From Dyella amyloliquefaciens (lineage in GTDB: Bacteria; Pseudomonadota; Gammaproteobacteria; Xanthomonadales; Rhodanobacteraceae), in contig NZ_SAYT01000002.1 of assembly GCF_004296575.1 (NCBI RefSeq), forward strand, positions 248,001 to 312,000: a DNA stretch of 64,000 bases, given 5' to 3'. The first letter of the stretch is position 1. Each line of letters opens with the position of its first letter. Of this stretch, positions 1 to 9,226 are shown in pieces. The notes beneath the pieces are model-generated. The model was not told where the DNA came from. It saw only the letters and a list, made by a program, of their open reading frames with translations, and ran no database searches. Both the position numbers and the translations under genes were made by a program.

Positions 1-405
1 CCGCCAAACGCGCTGAAGCAGGCGATCCAGCCCGGATGGCTGGTTTGGCGCTACCGGCGCGGGCCTCGGTGGCGTGGCTGCCGTACGGGCTACAGGAACG
101 GGCCGCTCACTGCGCGGCGGCACGGGTGGCGCCGGTGACGGGATGGCCGGCGGTTCGGACTCGCGCATCGCGTCGCGCACTTCGGCCGCGGTCGTCCATG
201 GGCGCTCGTCGGCGTCCTTGCCGTGCGCAGGAGCAACCGTCGACAAGGCAGCCAGCCGCGTGCGGACCTCCTTCAGCTCACGCGACAACTGCCCCTGCCG
301 ACCCCATAGCAGGCCGAGCGCTGCCCCGAACACGAAGCCGGAGACGCTGCCCTCCGTAACGAGGGCCCCCAGCACCGTGCCAATAACCATCCATAGAAGC
401 ATCAT
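1..405 (-). CDS. DUF2339 family membrane protein, N-terminal part (runs off left edge)
   Basis: The first 135 residues of a larger protein are visible and the frame is open to the window edge. A short hydrophobic hairpin (about residues 3-35, rich in Gly/Ala/Leu) is followed by a charged stretch that could form a coiled coil (about 36-55). A long Pro/Ala-rich linker follows. This architecture (N-terminal Gly-rich membrane hairpin, coiled coil, proline linker, then many membrane helices) is typical of DUF2339 proteins, which are large polytopic membrane proteins of unknown function. The multi-helix part lies outside the window, so the family call rests on the N-terminus only. Two adjacent ATG codons form the start; the outer one at 405 was chosen. 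It lies downstream of the efflux operon on the same strand and is probably independent. Confidence 0.6.
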   Translation of the reverse strand, partial: MMLLWMVIGTVLGALVTEGSVSGFVFGAALGLLWGRQGQLSRELKEVRTRLAALSTVAPAHGKDADERPWTTAAEVRDAMRESEPPAIPSPAPPVPPRSERPVPVARTAATPPRPAPVAPNQPSGLDRLLQRVWR

Positions 406-482
406 GACCTATCTGTCCCTACCCGCCCGGGTTGTCATGGGGCAGTGTGCCATGCGGGGTGCAGCGATAGCCGGGAGGTCGA

Positions 483-1778
483 TCAACCCTCGATGTCAGG
501 CAATGCCGACAGGCCGGAAGCGGAGGGTCGGTCATCGTCGGCATCGTGGCGATGCCAGATCGCATGGGCATCCACCTGCACGCGCGCAAGCGCTTCCAGT
601 GCATCGATGGCGGACTGGCGCTCGGCAAGCATCGCTTCCTGCTCGGTGCGCCGGACAGCCAGCAGCTCCGCGATGCCGGCCTCGCCAAGGGCGTAGGCAC
701 GCGCCACCTTGGCAGCACTGGCACTCGCAGCCTGCAAGGCGTCGCGCTGACTCTGCCAGATGGCATGACCTGCGCGCGCCGACGCGACCACCGTACGCGC
801 ACCCTGCTCGATGTCACGCCTTACCCCAGCCAGATCCGCTTCCGCCGCGAGTGCGTCGGCACTCGCCCTGGCGGCTTCCGCGCTGCGATAACTGCCGCCC
901 AACGGAATGCCAAGCACTACGCCATAGGCGCGCTCGCGTCCGCCAAGGTCATTGAGCATGCGGATGCCTACGGTGGGATCCGGCACGCGGTCGGCGCGTG
1001 CGCGGCGCGCCTCGGCGTCTTTCTGGCGCGCAAGGGCTTCACTCGCCCCCACCTCATGGCTGCGCACCATGATCAGCCTCACCCACGCCTCATCGCTCCC
1101 GGTGAGCGCGGGTGGCGCATAGGCGTTGGCAGCCTCACGCTCGGGTAATGGCAAGGAGGGAAATACGCTGCGCCAGGCCAGCTCCGCCTGGGCCTGGGCC
1201 GATCGTGCGCGCAACAACGACGCTTGCGATTGCGCCAGCGCCGACTCGGTGGCGAGGCGCTCACGCTCGGCGGCATCACCCAGAGCGACACGACGGGCCA
1301 CTGCATCCCGGTCGCGCCGGGCAATGTCGACCAGTTGCTGCCATTGCTCGCGCGCCACCCTCGCCCGCTGCCAGTCCGACCATGCGGCAAGCAGGCGCCG
1401 GGCGGCGGCGTGATGGGCATCTTCGAGTGACAGCTGTGCGGCCTGCAGCCCCCTGGCCCCGATTTCACGATCGAGCCGCGCCTTGCCCGGCAGACGGATC
1501 GGGCGCGTCACGTCCAGCTCCCACTCGTTGTAGTCGCGATCGCCTTCGACGCGGCGACGCTGGGGAATCACCGTCACCTGCCCTTCGTAGCTGCCGGACG
1601 CACGCATGCGCGCCAGGGCATCGGCCGTGGACACGCCCGCTTCGGCGCGACGTACCTCAGGCGTGCTGCTGATGGCGCGCAGCACCAGCTCCGACGGCGG
1701 CAGCATCGGATCATCCGCGTCGCCCGCGTTTGCCGCCGCACAACCCGCGAGCAGCAACCATCCCAACCATCGCTTCAT
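483..1778 (-). CDS. czcC: CzcC-like outer-membrane efflux protein (TolC family)
   Basis: Outer-membrane channel of a tripartite heavy-metal RND pump; it takes substrate from the CzcA/CzcB complex to the outside. The 431-residue protein starts with a short signal ending in Leu-Ala-Gly-Cys, so Cys13 is a likely lipidation site, as in many OEP proteins. The rest is Ala/Arg/Glu-rich helical sequence with two OEP-type repeats, as expected for the trans-periplasmic alpha barrel. A longer open frame extends upstream, but the ATG at 1778 overlaps the stop of the DUF3240 gene by 4 bases and opens a proper signal sequence, so it was chosen. It is the last gene of czcB-czcA-DUF3240-czcC. The family is clear; the metal cannot be read from this subunit. 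Confidence 0.85.
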   Translation of the reverse strand: MKRWLGWLLLAGCAAANAGDADDPMLPPSELVLRAISSTPEVRRAEAGVSTADALARMRASGSYEGQVTVIPQRRRVEGDRDYNEWELDVTRPIRLPGKARLDREIGARGLQAAQLSLEDAHHAAARRLLAAWSDWQRARVAREQWQQLVDIARRDRDAVARRVALGDAAERERLATESALAQSQASLLRARSAQAQAELAWRSVFPSLPLPEREAANAYAPPALTGSDEAWVRLIMVRSHEVGASEALARQKDAEARRARADRVPDPTVGIRMLNDLGGRERAYGVVLGIPLGGSYRSAEAARASADALAAEADLAGVRRDIEQGARTVVASARAGHAIWQSQRDALQAASASAAKVARAYALGEAGIAELLAVRRTEQEAMLAERQSAIDALEALARVQVDAHAIWHRHDADDDRPSASGLSALPDIEG

Positions 1779-2086
1779 GCCAGACGCCCCATCTTTTCCA
1801 CCGGCTCGATCCACCACACCACCTCGCTTTGCGGCAACGCCTCGCACAGGTGCGCCAGTACCCGATCCACCGAGGACTCGGGCAGCACCAGCCACAGCAG
1901 CACGCGATCGATGCGCCCCTGCACGCACTCAACCACCCGCGACCGCGCGAAGCCCTCGCCATGGCCGGCGACGTGCGCCGTGGTGAAGCCCGGCAAGGCC
2001 GGCTTCATTTCCAGCAGCGTCGCCACGAGGTCCTCTTCCAGTGCTCGCGACGCCACCAGGGTCAATCGTTTCAGTTCGTTCGACAT
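1775..2086 (-). CDS. DUF3240 family protein
   Basis: Small soluble protein of 103 residues between the czcA and czcC genes, 3 bases from the first and overlapping the second by 4. It begins with a beta-strand-like segment (Leu-Thr-Leu-Val-Ala) followed by a helix (Glu-Glu-Asp-Leu-Val), giving the ferredoxin-like, PII-like pattern seen in DUF3240. A conserved-looking Trp-Trp-Ile pair lies near the C-terminus (about residues 91-93). DUF3240 proteins are regularly encoded inside CzcABC-type clusters, and a metal-sensing or pump-modulating role has been suggested from that context, but I know of no firm function. Translational coupling supports co-production with the pump. Confidence 0.75.
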   Translation of the reverse strand: MSNELKRLTLVASRALEEDLVATLLEMKPALPGFTTAHVAGHGEGFARSRVVECVQGRIDRVLLWLVLPESSVDRVLAHLCEALPQSEVVWWIEPVEKMGRLA

Positions 2087-2089
2087 GGC

Positions 2090-5000
2090 TTACCTCGCGG
2101 CGCAAAAGCGGCGGAACAGCACGGGAAGCAGCAACAGCGTGAGCGCCGTGGAGGTCACCAGGCCACCGATCACCACCACGGCCAAGGGTCGCTGCACTTC
2201 GGAGCCAGGGCCGCTGGCGAACAACAGCGGCACCAACCCCAGCGCGGTAATGGAAGCCGTCATCAGTACGGGACGCAGCCGGCGCAGCGCGCCTTCGCGC
2301 ACCACCTGCTCCAGCGGCATGCCGGATTCGCGCAGCTGGTTGAAGAACGACACCAGTACCAGGCCGTTGAGCACGGCAATGCCAAGCAAGGCGATGAAGC
2401 CCACCGACGCCGGCACCGACAGGTACTGACCCGACAACCACAGCGCGACCACGCCGCCGACGAGGGCAAACGGGATATTGCAAAGGATCAGCAGCGCCTC
2501 GCGCACGGCACCGAAAGTGAAAAACAGCACCAGGAAAATCATGCCCAGCGCTGCCGGCACCACCAGGCCCAGTCGCGCCGCGGCACGCTGCTGGTTTTCG
2601 AACTGTCCGCCCCAGCTGACGCGATAACCCGCGGGCAGCTGCACTTCGCTTTCCACGGCCGCACGCGCCTCATCGACGAAGCCGACCAGATCCCGGCCAC
2701 TGACGTTCGCCTGCACCAGCGCATAGCGCGAGGCATTCTCGCGACGCACCTGCACCGGGCCGCTGGTTGCCTCCAGCGTGGCGAGATGCTCCAGCGGCAC
2801 CTCGCCACCGTCGGCGCGGGCCACGCTGATCTGGCCGAAACGTTCGGGCGCATTGGCGACCTGCTCATCACCGCGCACCAGGATCGGCGTGCGACGCTGC
2901 TGCTCGATCACCACACCCGCCTGGCTTCCTTCGAGCTGGGCGCGGAGTTCGTCCTGCACGGCGCTGACGTCCAGCCCATACCGGCCCGCCGCCTGGCGAT
3001 CGACCTGCACGCCGAGGTACCGCATGCCTTCCTGGGTCTGGGCGAGCACGTCCTGACTGCCCCGCGTACGCTCCAGGACGGCGGCCATGCGGTTCGCCAG
3101 TTCGTTGAGCACCTGCAAGTCGGGACCGAAAACCTTGATTGCCACGTCGCCGCGACTGCCGGTGAGCATTTCCGATACGCGCATCTGAATAGGCTGGGTG
3201 AAGCCGAACTCCACTTCGGGGAAGCCGCTCATCACCTCGCGCAGCTGCTGTTCCAGCCACGCGGCATCCGGGCCACGCCAATCCTTGCGGGGCTTCAGCT
3301 GCAGGAACATGTCGGTCTCGTTGAGGCCCATCGGGTCGAGGCCGAGTTCATCCGAACCGAGACGGGCGACCACATGCTCCACCTCCGGCAGCTTCGCCTT
3401 GATGGCGCGCTCGATCTTCAGGTCCAGGTCGCGCGAGGCCTCCAGCGACACCGAGGCCGGCTTCACCAGCTGCACCAGCATGTCGCCTTCGTCCATGGTG
3501 GGCATGAAGGTCTTGCCGGTGCTCACGTAAGCCACCGCGCCAACAGCGAGACCGATGGCGGCCATCGCTGCCATCGCGCGGCCATGGCTGAGCGACCAGT
3601 CGAGCAACGGACGATAGCCACGCTCCAGCTGGCGCATCAGCCAGGGCTCGCGATGGGCGCCTTCGCGCAGGATCAGCGAGCAAAGCACCGGTATCACGGT
3701 GAGCGACAGCAGCAATGATGCCGCCAGCGCAAACACGATGGTCAGCGCGACCGGGGCGAACAGCTTGCCCTCCAGGCCCTGCAGGCTCAGCAACGGCGCG
3801 AACACCAGCGCAATGATGACGATGCCCGCGGTGACGGGCACCGCCACTTCGCGTGCGGCGCGATAGACGCGATGCAGGCGCGGCAGAGGCGCCTCCTCCC
3901 CGTGCGCTGCCGGAGCAAGCCGGCTCACCGTGTTCTCCACCACCACGACGGCCGCATCGACCAGCATGCCGATGGCAATGGCCAGGCCACCCAGGCTCAT
4001 CAGGTTGGCGCTCATGCCGACGAAGTGCATCAGCAGGAAGGTACCGAGCACGGCAAGCGGCAAGGTCACCGAGACCACCAGCGCCGCACGCACGTCGCCC
4101 AGGAACAGCAGCAACAGGATCACCACCAGCACGCTGGCTTCTACCAAGGCACTCTGCACCGTGCCCACCGCACGCTTGATCAGGCCGCTGCGGTCATAGA
4201 ACGTCTCGATGCGCACCCCGGCCGGCAGGCTGCCTTGCAGCTCGGCCAGCCGCTCGCGCACCGCCATCACCGTCTGCGATGCATCGGCGCCACGCAGGCC
4301 GACCACCAGGCCTTCGACCGCTTCGCCCTCACCATCACGGGTAACGGCGCCGTAGCGGGTCAGAGCGCCGTAACCGACCTTGGCGACATCGCCCACGCGG
4401 ATCGGCACGTCACCTCGCATGGTAATCACCACTTGCCGCAAGTCATCGAGCGTGGCGATGGCGCCGGCCGTACGCACGATCAGGGCATCCTCACCGTCAC
4501 GCAAACGTCCCGAGCCATCGTTGCGGTTGTTGCGCCCGATGGCGTCGACAACGTCACGGAAATGCAGCCCGGCCGCGGAAAGACGCGAACGATCGGGCGT
4601 CACGAGAAAACTGCGGACCTCGCCCCCAAGCGCATTGAGATCGGCCACGCCGGGAATCGTGCGCAGCGCGGGACGAATGGTCCAGTCCAGCAGGTTGCGG
4701 CGCTCGGCCAGCGAAAGATGCCCGCCTTCGATAGTGAACATGAACATGTCCGACAACGGCGTGGACATCGGCGCCAGCCCACCACTCACATCGGCGGGCA
4801 ACTCGGCCGACGCACCAGCGAATCGTTCGGCCACCTGCTGGCGCGCCCAATAGATGTCCGTGCCTTCCTCGAAATCGAGGGTGATGTCGGCGATGGCGTA
4901 CTTGGCGGTGGAGCGCAGCATCACCGCACTGGGTACGCCCAGCAGCTCCATTTCCAGCGGCACCACGACGCGGCTTTCCACCTCTTCGGGCGTCATGCCG

Positions 5001-5161
5001 GGCGCCTTCAGGATCAGCTTCACCTGGGTGGGCGCGATATTCGGATACGCGTCGATGGGCAGGCGCAGGAACGCCCATACGCCGGCCGCCACCAGCCCCA
5101 GGGCCACCACCAGCACGAGCAGGCGCTGCGCGAGCGAGAATGCAATGAGTCGCTGCAGCAT
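2090..5161 (-). CDS. czcA: CzcA/CusA-type heavy-metal RND efflux transporter
   Basis: Inner-membrane proton-driven pump of the HME-RND family, 1,023 residues, which is normal for the family. The start at 5161 (Met-Leu-Gln-Arg-Leu) matches the usual RND N-terminus; an extension of 23 residues upstream overlaps the czcB gene and was rejected. TM1 is about residues 10-30. The TM4 signature reads AIGMLVDAAVVVVEN (about 396-410), with the proton-relay Asp402. Classical CzcA proteins have DFG...DGA...VEN, whereas copper/silver CusA proteins have A.....DAA....EN, so this is closer to CusA in the first half but keeps the VEN ending. The periplasmic cleft region (QPIQMRVSEMLTG) is CzcA-like with an extra Met. 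Substrate (Zn/Co/Cd, Cu/Ag or other) is therefore uncertain. The gene is one base from czcB. Confidence 0.9.
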   Translation of the reverse strand: MLQRLIAFSLAQRLLVLVVALGLVAAGVWAFLRLPIDAYPNIAPTQVKLILKAPGMTPEEVESRVVVPLEMELLGVPSAVMLRSTAKYAIADITLDFEEGTDIYWARQQVAERFAGASAELPADVSGGLAPMSTPLSDMFMFTIEGGHLSLAERRNLLDWTIRPALRTIPGVADLNALGGEVRSFLVTPDRSRLSAAGLHFRDVVDAIGRNNRNDGSGRLRDGEDALIVRTAGAIATLDDLRQVVITMRGDVPIRVGDVAKVGYGALTRYGAVTRDGEGEAVEGLVVGLRGADASQTVMAVRERLAELQGSLPAGVRIETFYDRSGLIKRAVGTVQSALVEASVLVVILLLLFLGDVRAALVVSVTLPLAVLGTFLLMHFVGMSANLMSLGGLAIAIGMLVDAAVVVVENTVSRLAPAAHGEEAPLPRLHRVYRAAREVAVPVTAGIVIIALVFAPLLSLQGLEGKLFAPVALTIVFALAASLLLSLTVIPVLCSLILREGAHREPWLMRQLERGYRPLLDWSLSHGRAMAAMAAIGLAVGAVAYVSTGKTFMPTMDEGDMLVQLVKPASVSLEASRDLDLKIERAIKAKLPEVEHVVARLGSDELGLDPMGLNETDMFLQLKPRKDWRGPDAAWLEQQLREVMSGFPEVEFGFTQPIQMRVSEMLTGSRGDVAIKVFGPDLQVLNELANRMAAVLERTRGSQDVLAQTQEGMRYLGVQVDRQAAGRYGLDVSAVQDELRAQLEGSQAGVVIEQQRRTPILVRGDEQVANAPERFGQISVARADGGEVPLEHLATLEATSGPVQVRRENASRYALVQANVSGRDLVGFVDEARAAVESEVQLPAGYRVSWGGQFENQQRAAARLGLVVPAALGMIFLVLFFTFGAVREALLILCNIPFALVGGVVALWLSGQYLSVPASVGFIALLGIAVLNGLVLVSFFNQLRESGMPLEQVVREGALRRLRPVLMTASITALGLVPLLFASGPGSEVQRPLAVVVIGGLVTSTALTLLLLPVLFRRFCAAR

Positions 5162-5162
5162 C

Positions 5163-6191
5163 TCACTGCCCTTCCGTAGACGTACGCGCCCGGAGCGTAT
5201 CGAGCATGCCCGTGGCGACTTCATCGCCATGCTTCAGACCACCGCGCACGGTGCGCCGCGACTCGCCGTCGCGAGCCAGCACGGTCACGTCCACGGCGCG
5301 GAAACCGGTGGCGGTGCGCATGAAAACCAGGGCGGCGCCGCCCTCGCCCAGCAGCGCGCCACTCGGCACGGATACCGCATCCTGCGGCGCAGGCAACCAC
5401 AGCGTGGCGCTGGTCTGCATGCCCGGCAGCAGGGAACCCGCCTCACCCTCCGCACGAACCAGCACCGTCTGGCTGGCCACATCCAGTGCGCCGCCGGTTT
5501 CGCTGACTTTCGCGATGGCGCCTTCGCGGGTTCGCACCTCCTGGCCGCGGCGCACCTGGGTCGCGAACGAAGCCGGCACCCGCAACTCGAGCATCACGCG
5601 CTGGCCAGCCACGACGACGAAGGCCTTGGCCAACGCGTCATACGTGCCACCCGGCTGCATGGCGCGTTCGATCACGCGACCGTCCATCGGGGCGCGTAGC
5701 TCGTAGACCCCCATGCCCGAACCCGAGGCAGCGGGAGCCCAGGCACGAGCCGCCTGCAGTTCGCGCACGCGCGCCGCCGTGGCGTCGCGCGAGGCGACGC
5801 TGGCCTGCAGCCGCGACTCGGGCACGATGCCTTCCTTGAGCAACTGCTCGTCGCGTCCCGCCTGCGCGGCAGCAACCCGGTAAGCACCCTGGGCCGCCGA
5901 CAGATCCGCGGCCAGCGTCATCGCCTCCCGGCTTTGGAGGCGGGCAAACACCTGCCCGCGCTTGACCGTATCGCCCTCGCGCACCAACACTTCGAGTGCG
6001 ATGCCACCCAACGGAGTGACCACGACGGCCGTTCCTTCCAGGGGCAGCTTTACGGTGGCAGGCAACTGATCCAGCGGCACGCGATCGACGCGCGCGGCAC
6101 GCGCTGTCGGTATGGCAACCACCGGCTCAGCAGCCAGTGCGGCCGTAACCACCAGGGACGCCAGCCCCAGGCCAGCAAACCAACGACGCAT
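5163..6191 (-). CDS. czcB: CzcB-like RND periplasmic adaptor (membrane fusion protein)
   Basis: Periplasmic adaptor linking the CzcA pump to the outer-membrane channel, 342 residues. A Sec signal peptide (about residues 1-20, ending Ala-Leu-Ala) is followed by a beta-barrel strand region, a lipoyl half-motif (about 60-90), a short helical hairpin rich in Ala/Arg/Gln (about 90-150), the second lipoyl half and a C-terminal barrel. No His-rich metal-binding N-terminus is present, unlike some CzcB proteins. A GGGAG ribosome-binding site lies about 8 bases before the ATG. It is the first gene of the efflux operon, so its 124-base upstream gap (6192-6315) should contain the operon promoter unless transcription reads through from the cytochrome b561 gene. 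Confidence 0.87.
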   Translation of the reverse strand: MRRWFAGLGLASLVVTAALAAEPVVAIPTARAARVDRVPLDQLPATVKLPLEGTAVVVTPLGGIALEVLVREGDTVKRGQVFARLQSREAMTLAADLSAAQGAYRVAAAQAGRDEQLLKEGIVPESRLQASVASRDATAARVRELQAARAWAPAASGSGMGVYELRAPMDGRVIERAMQPGGTYDALAKAFVVVAGQRVMLELRVPASFATQVRRGQEVRTREGAIAKVSETGGALDVASQTVLVRAEGEAGSLLPGMQTSATLWLPAPQDAVSVPSGALLGEGGAALVFMRTATGFRAVDVTVLARDGESRRTVRGGLKHGDEVATGMLDTLRARTSTEGQ

Positions 6192-6315
6192 GCAAGATCT
6201 CCCGTAGCAATGCTGCGGCGAGTATCTGAAGCGCGAGCTTTGAAGCTGCTTAAGACGGCGAAGGTATTACCGCGGCAGCACGTCGCGGTGGATTGCGACG
6301 CGCTGGACCCAACCC

Positions 6316-6864
6316 TCAGCGGAAGCGGTTGCGTTTTCCGGGAAGCATGCGCAGCAGCGTGTCGTCGCGCTGCACGAAGTGATGGAACAAGGCAGCAGCC
6401 ACGTGGGCGATGGCCAGCCACATCAGCACGTTGCCGATGGTCTCGTGGATGTCCTCGATCGCGTGCGCAAGATCGGGATTGGGTGTCGCCAGCACGGGCA
6501 ACGGCAGCCCCAGCAGGTTCCACGGCTTGCCGGCAATGAACATCATCGTTACGCCGAGCAGCGGCACGGCAAACGCAAGCAAATACAGCGCAAGGTGCAC
6601 CAGCTTGCTCAGCAAGGCTTGCCAACGCGGCGGCTCCGGTGTGATCGGCGGTGCCGCATGGCGCAGGCGGACCAGCAGGCGAGGCACCATCAGCAGCAGC
6701 ACCGCGATGCCGAACTGCATGTGCCCCCACTTCACCGCGGTGCGTGAGGCCGAACCACGCGGAAACCAGCCCTTGACCTCGATCAGCACCAGGGCAAAGA
6801 CGATGAACCAGGCAATCGCCCAGTGAAAGCGACGCATCCATGGCGTGTAACGGGCAGCTGACAT
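6316..6864 (-). CDS. Cytochrome b561 (CybB-type di-haem membrane protein)
   Basis: Four-helix di-haem b-type cytochrome of 182 residues in the inner membrane, thought to move electrons between quinol and periplasmic or membrane acceptors (CybB can act as a superoxide:ubiquinone oxidoreductase). Haem-ligand histidines expected for the family are visible: His14 in TM1 (Arg-Arg-Phe-His-Trp), His48 in TM2 (Gly-His-Met-Gln), and His140 and His154 in the last two helices. The ATG at 6864 was chosen because the 27 residues upstream are not hydrophobic and the first helix then starts as in CybB. It lies between the two-component genes and the efflux operon on the same strand. Confidence 0.88.
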   Translation of the reverse strand: MSAARYTPWMRRFHWAIAWFIVFALVLIEVKGWFPRGSASRTAVKWGHMQFGIAVLLLMVPRLLVRLRHAAPPITPEPPRWQALLSKLVHLALYLLAFAVPLLGVTMMFIAGKPWNLLGLPLPVLATPNPDLAHAIEDIHETIGNVLMWLAIAHVAAALFHHFVQRDDTLLRMLPGKRNRFR

Positions 6865-7005
6865 GATGACCTCTCTGGCGAAAACGATGACGCAGGGCTG
6901 TCGATGCACGCGCCCTAAGCCCGACCAACGACCAGCTTCGGGCACGAGGCTTTGGTTTTGCTTAATTTCGGGACCAGGTCAAGCGACTGCGGCGGCACCA
7001 GCCCG

Positions 7006-8379
7006 CTAAGCCTCAATCGATTCGATATCCGGCAACGGCCCCAACGTTACCCATAGCACGCCTTCACGCAGTTCGTAACGCAGCTCGGTGGAGAGCACGC
7101 CTGCCAGCGTGCCGGCCAGGGCCAGCCCCAGGCCGCCATGAAGCGTGGCTTCGCGAGCCGGCGACTTCCGCCAGAAGCGCTGACCCAGGTGCGGCAGATC
7201 CGCCTCGCTCAGATCGGGCGTCGCGTTGCCGATGCGCAGATGCCACTGTCCCTGCGTCCTGGCCAAGGCCACGTTGATGCCGCTATCGACAGGCGCGTAT
7301 TCGCGCGCATTGAGCATGAGGTTGTCGACGATGCGTTCGAGCAAGGCCGGATCAGACTGTACCCAGGCTTCCGCAGGAAGGCTCGCACTGATCCGCGCAT
7401 CCGCGCCCATGGCCCGGCGCAGCAAGGGCACCAGGTCCATGGGCTCGAGTTCCGGCTGCGCCAGGCCCGATTCATAGCTCGACACGGCAAGCAGGCTGTC
7501 GATGCAGCGCTGCATGCGATCGATCGCGGCGCTGGCATTGTCCAGCGATGACGCCTGGCCAGGATCGCGCTGCGCCAATTCCACCGCAGCCCGCATTTCG
7601 GCCAGCGGCGTGCGCAGCTCGTGGGCCACGTCGTGGGAAAAACGGCGCTCGCGCTCCATCCCCGCATGCAGCCGGTCGAAGGCGCCATTGAGTGCCTCGG
7701 CGAATGGCGTCAGCTCGCGCGGCAGCTGGGTCTGCGGCAAGTGCGGTGCCTCGTTCGGGGTGCGCGCCACCTGACCGAACCGCAGCAAGGGCCGCAAGCC
7801 CCGCCTCACCGTAATGATGGCAAGCAACGCCGCCGACAGGGCGGTAGCGAGCACGCCGATCAACAGTGCGACGTGCACGCCACGCTCGAAACGATCGACG
7901 TGCTCCCGTTCCTCCGCCACCACCAGCGTGGCCGGCTCGCTCGTGCCAGGAAACAGCAGGCGCAGGGCGACGGCGCGGCCGCGATGGTTGTCGGGCAAGG
8001 CCAGATCGTAGAAGAGCGGCTGATTGGCCTTCATGCCGGATGGCAGTTCGAGCCGGCCGGCCGCATTGCTGCCGGAAACCACAAGGGTGCGGCGTTCGGC
8101 ATCCCACACCTGCAGGAACTCCGTATGGCCGCCGCCAGCATAGGCGGGATGCAACGTCTGCAGGCGCGCCATCGCCACGTCGGTGGGCGGGGTTTCCAGC
8201 AGGGCCGCAATGCCCCGCGCCCGTTGCAGCAGGTCGTCGTCGAGCCGCTGGTAGATCTTGCGGTCGATGCTGTAGTCGAGCGACACGAACATCAGCGCCA
8301 TCAGCAGGCTCAGCCCCACGCACAGCGTGAGCAGCAGTCGCCCGTGGATGGAGCGGAGCAGCCAGTTACGCCACGACAT
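7006..8379 (-). CDS. Sensor histidine kinase
   Basis: Membrane sensor kinase of 457 residues. TM1 is about residues 13-33, followed by a periplasmic sensor domain of about 130 residues, TM2 about 168-190, a HAMP-like linker, then the HisKA domain with phospho-accepting His253 in FSHDVAHELRTPLAEMR. The ATP-binding domain shows the N box NLMLNARE (about 353-360) and a glycine-rich GGLGLALAG box near 415-423. The start overlaps the response-regulator gene by 14 bases, so the pair is translationally coupled. The short periplasmic domain resembles those of metal- or envelope-sensing kinases (CusS/QseC/PmrB-like) but has no obvious His/Met cluster. Position upstream of the efflux operon suggests it controls that operon; this is inference. 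Confidence 0.9.
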   Translation of the reverse strand: MSWRNWLLRSIHGRLLLTLCVGLSLLMALMFVSLDYSIDRKIYQRLDDDLLQRARGIAALLETPPTDVAMARLQTLHPAYAGGGHTEFLQVWDAERRTLVVSGSNAAGRLELPSGMKANQPLFYDLALPDNHRGRAVALRLLFPGTSEPATLVVAEEREHVDRFERGVHVALLIGVLATALSAALLAIITVRRGLRPLLRFGQVARTPNEAPHLPQTQLPRELTPFAEALNGAFDRLHAGMERERRFSHDVAHELRTPLAEMRAAVELAQRDPGQASSLDNASAAIDRMQRCIDSLLAVSSYESGLAQPELEPMDLVPLLRRAMGADARISASLPAEAWVQSDPALLERIVDNLMLNAREYAPVDSGINVALARTQGQWHLRIGNATPDLSEADLPHLGQRFWRKSPAREATLHGGLGLALAGTLAGVLSTELRYELREGVLWVTLGPLPDIESIEA

Positions 8380-9028
8380 AGCCGAACCCGCGTCGCGTCT
8401 CGATCAACTCGGGCAAGCCGGCGCGCGCGAGCTTGGCGCGCAGCGTGCTCACCAGCACCTCGATCACCTTGTCGGACGCTTCGCTGCGCGCGTCATACAG
8501 TCGCTCGAACAATTCGCCGCGTGCCAGCACGATGCCGCGCTGAACCAGCAAGGCCTCCATCAGCGCGTATTCCTTGGGCGTCAACGCCAACACCGCGCCA
8601 TCGACGCGGGCCAGCCTCGCACGCGGATCCACCTCCAGCGCCCCGGCGCGCAGCAGCGGCAACTGGACCTGCCCACGGCGCGAAATGGCCAGCACGCGCG
8701 CCAGCAACTCGTCGTAGGCAAAGGGCTTCACCAGGTAATCGTCGGCACCGAGGTTCAGCGCCTGCACCCGGTCGGCCACCTGGTCGCGCGCGGACAACAC
8801 CAGCACGCCGGGGCTGCCCTCCCCCTGGCGGATCCGCTGCAGCACGGACCAGCCATCCACCTTGGGCAACATCAGGTCGAGCACCACCACGTCATAGGCA
8901 TAGGCGGCCACGAAGGCCAGCGCCTGCACACCATCGACGGCGAGGTCCACCGCATGCCCGTCGCGGGTCAGCGCGATGCGCAGGTCCGGCCCCAGCGTGG
9001 GCGAGTCCTCGACGATCAGCAGCCGCAT
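8366..9028 (-). CDS. OmpR-family response regulator
   Basis: Two-domain transcription factor of 220 residues: an N-terminal receiver with the phospho-acceptor Asp51 (Val-Val-Leu-Asp-Leu-Met-Leu-Pro), the acidic pair in IVEDSP near the start and the conserved Lys in YLVKPF. A winged-helix DNA-binding domain follows (about 125-220) ending in the usual RRGFGYVV motif. The ATG at 9028 gives the canonical MRLLIVEDS start; 24 extra upstream residues of open frame carry no family signal. First gene of the kinase pair; the divergent diguanylate cyclase gene starts about 200 bases away. Confidence 0.93.
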   Translation of the reverse strand: MRLLIVEDSPTLGPDLRIALTRDGHAVDLAVDGVQALAFVAAYAYDVVVLDLMLPKVDGWSVLQRIRQGEGSPGVLVLSARDQVADRVQALNLGADDYLVKPFAYDELLARVLAISRRGQVQLPLLRAGALEVDPRARLARVDGAVLALTPKEYALMEALLVQRGIVLARGELFERLYDARSEASDKVIEVLVSTLRAKLARAGLPELIETRRGFGYVVA

Positions 9029-9226
9029 GGGAATGATCGCGGGGATGGGACAGCGCCGGGGCTGCAGACACTCGATACGCGCGCTCCCAGCGGGACGCAA
9101 CCTTGTAACACCGCTCGCACAGTCATCCGCCGATCATAGGGCATCTCGGGAAATCCCCCGCCAGCCGTTATCATGTGGACCGCGCCTGGTGCGCTTTCAG
9201 CGGGAGCTATCGGTGGGGCGAAGGCC

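Noticed and set aside
1730-3718. Long open frame on the plus strand (about 660 codons) opposite czcA, and another at 3872-5179
   Set aside because: They are antisense to a conserved RND transporter, rich in His/Gln/Arg with no domain signal or ribosome-binding site. High GC makes such antisense frames common.
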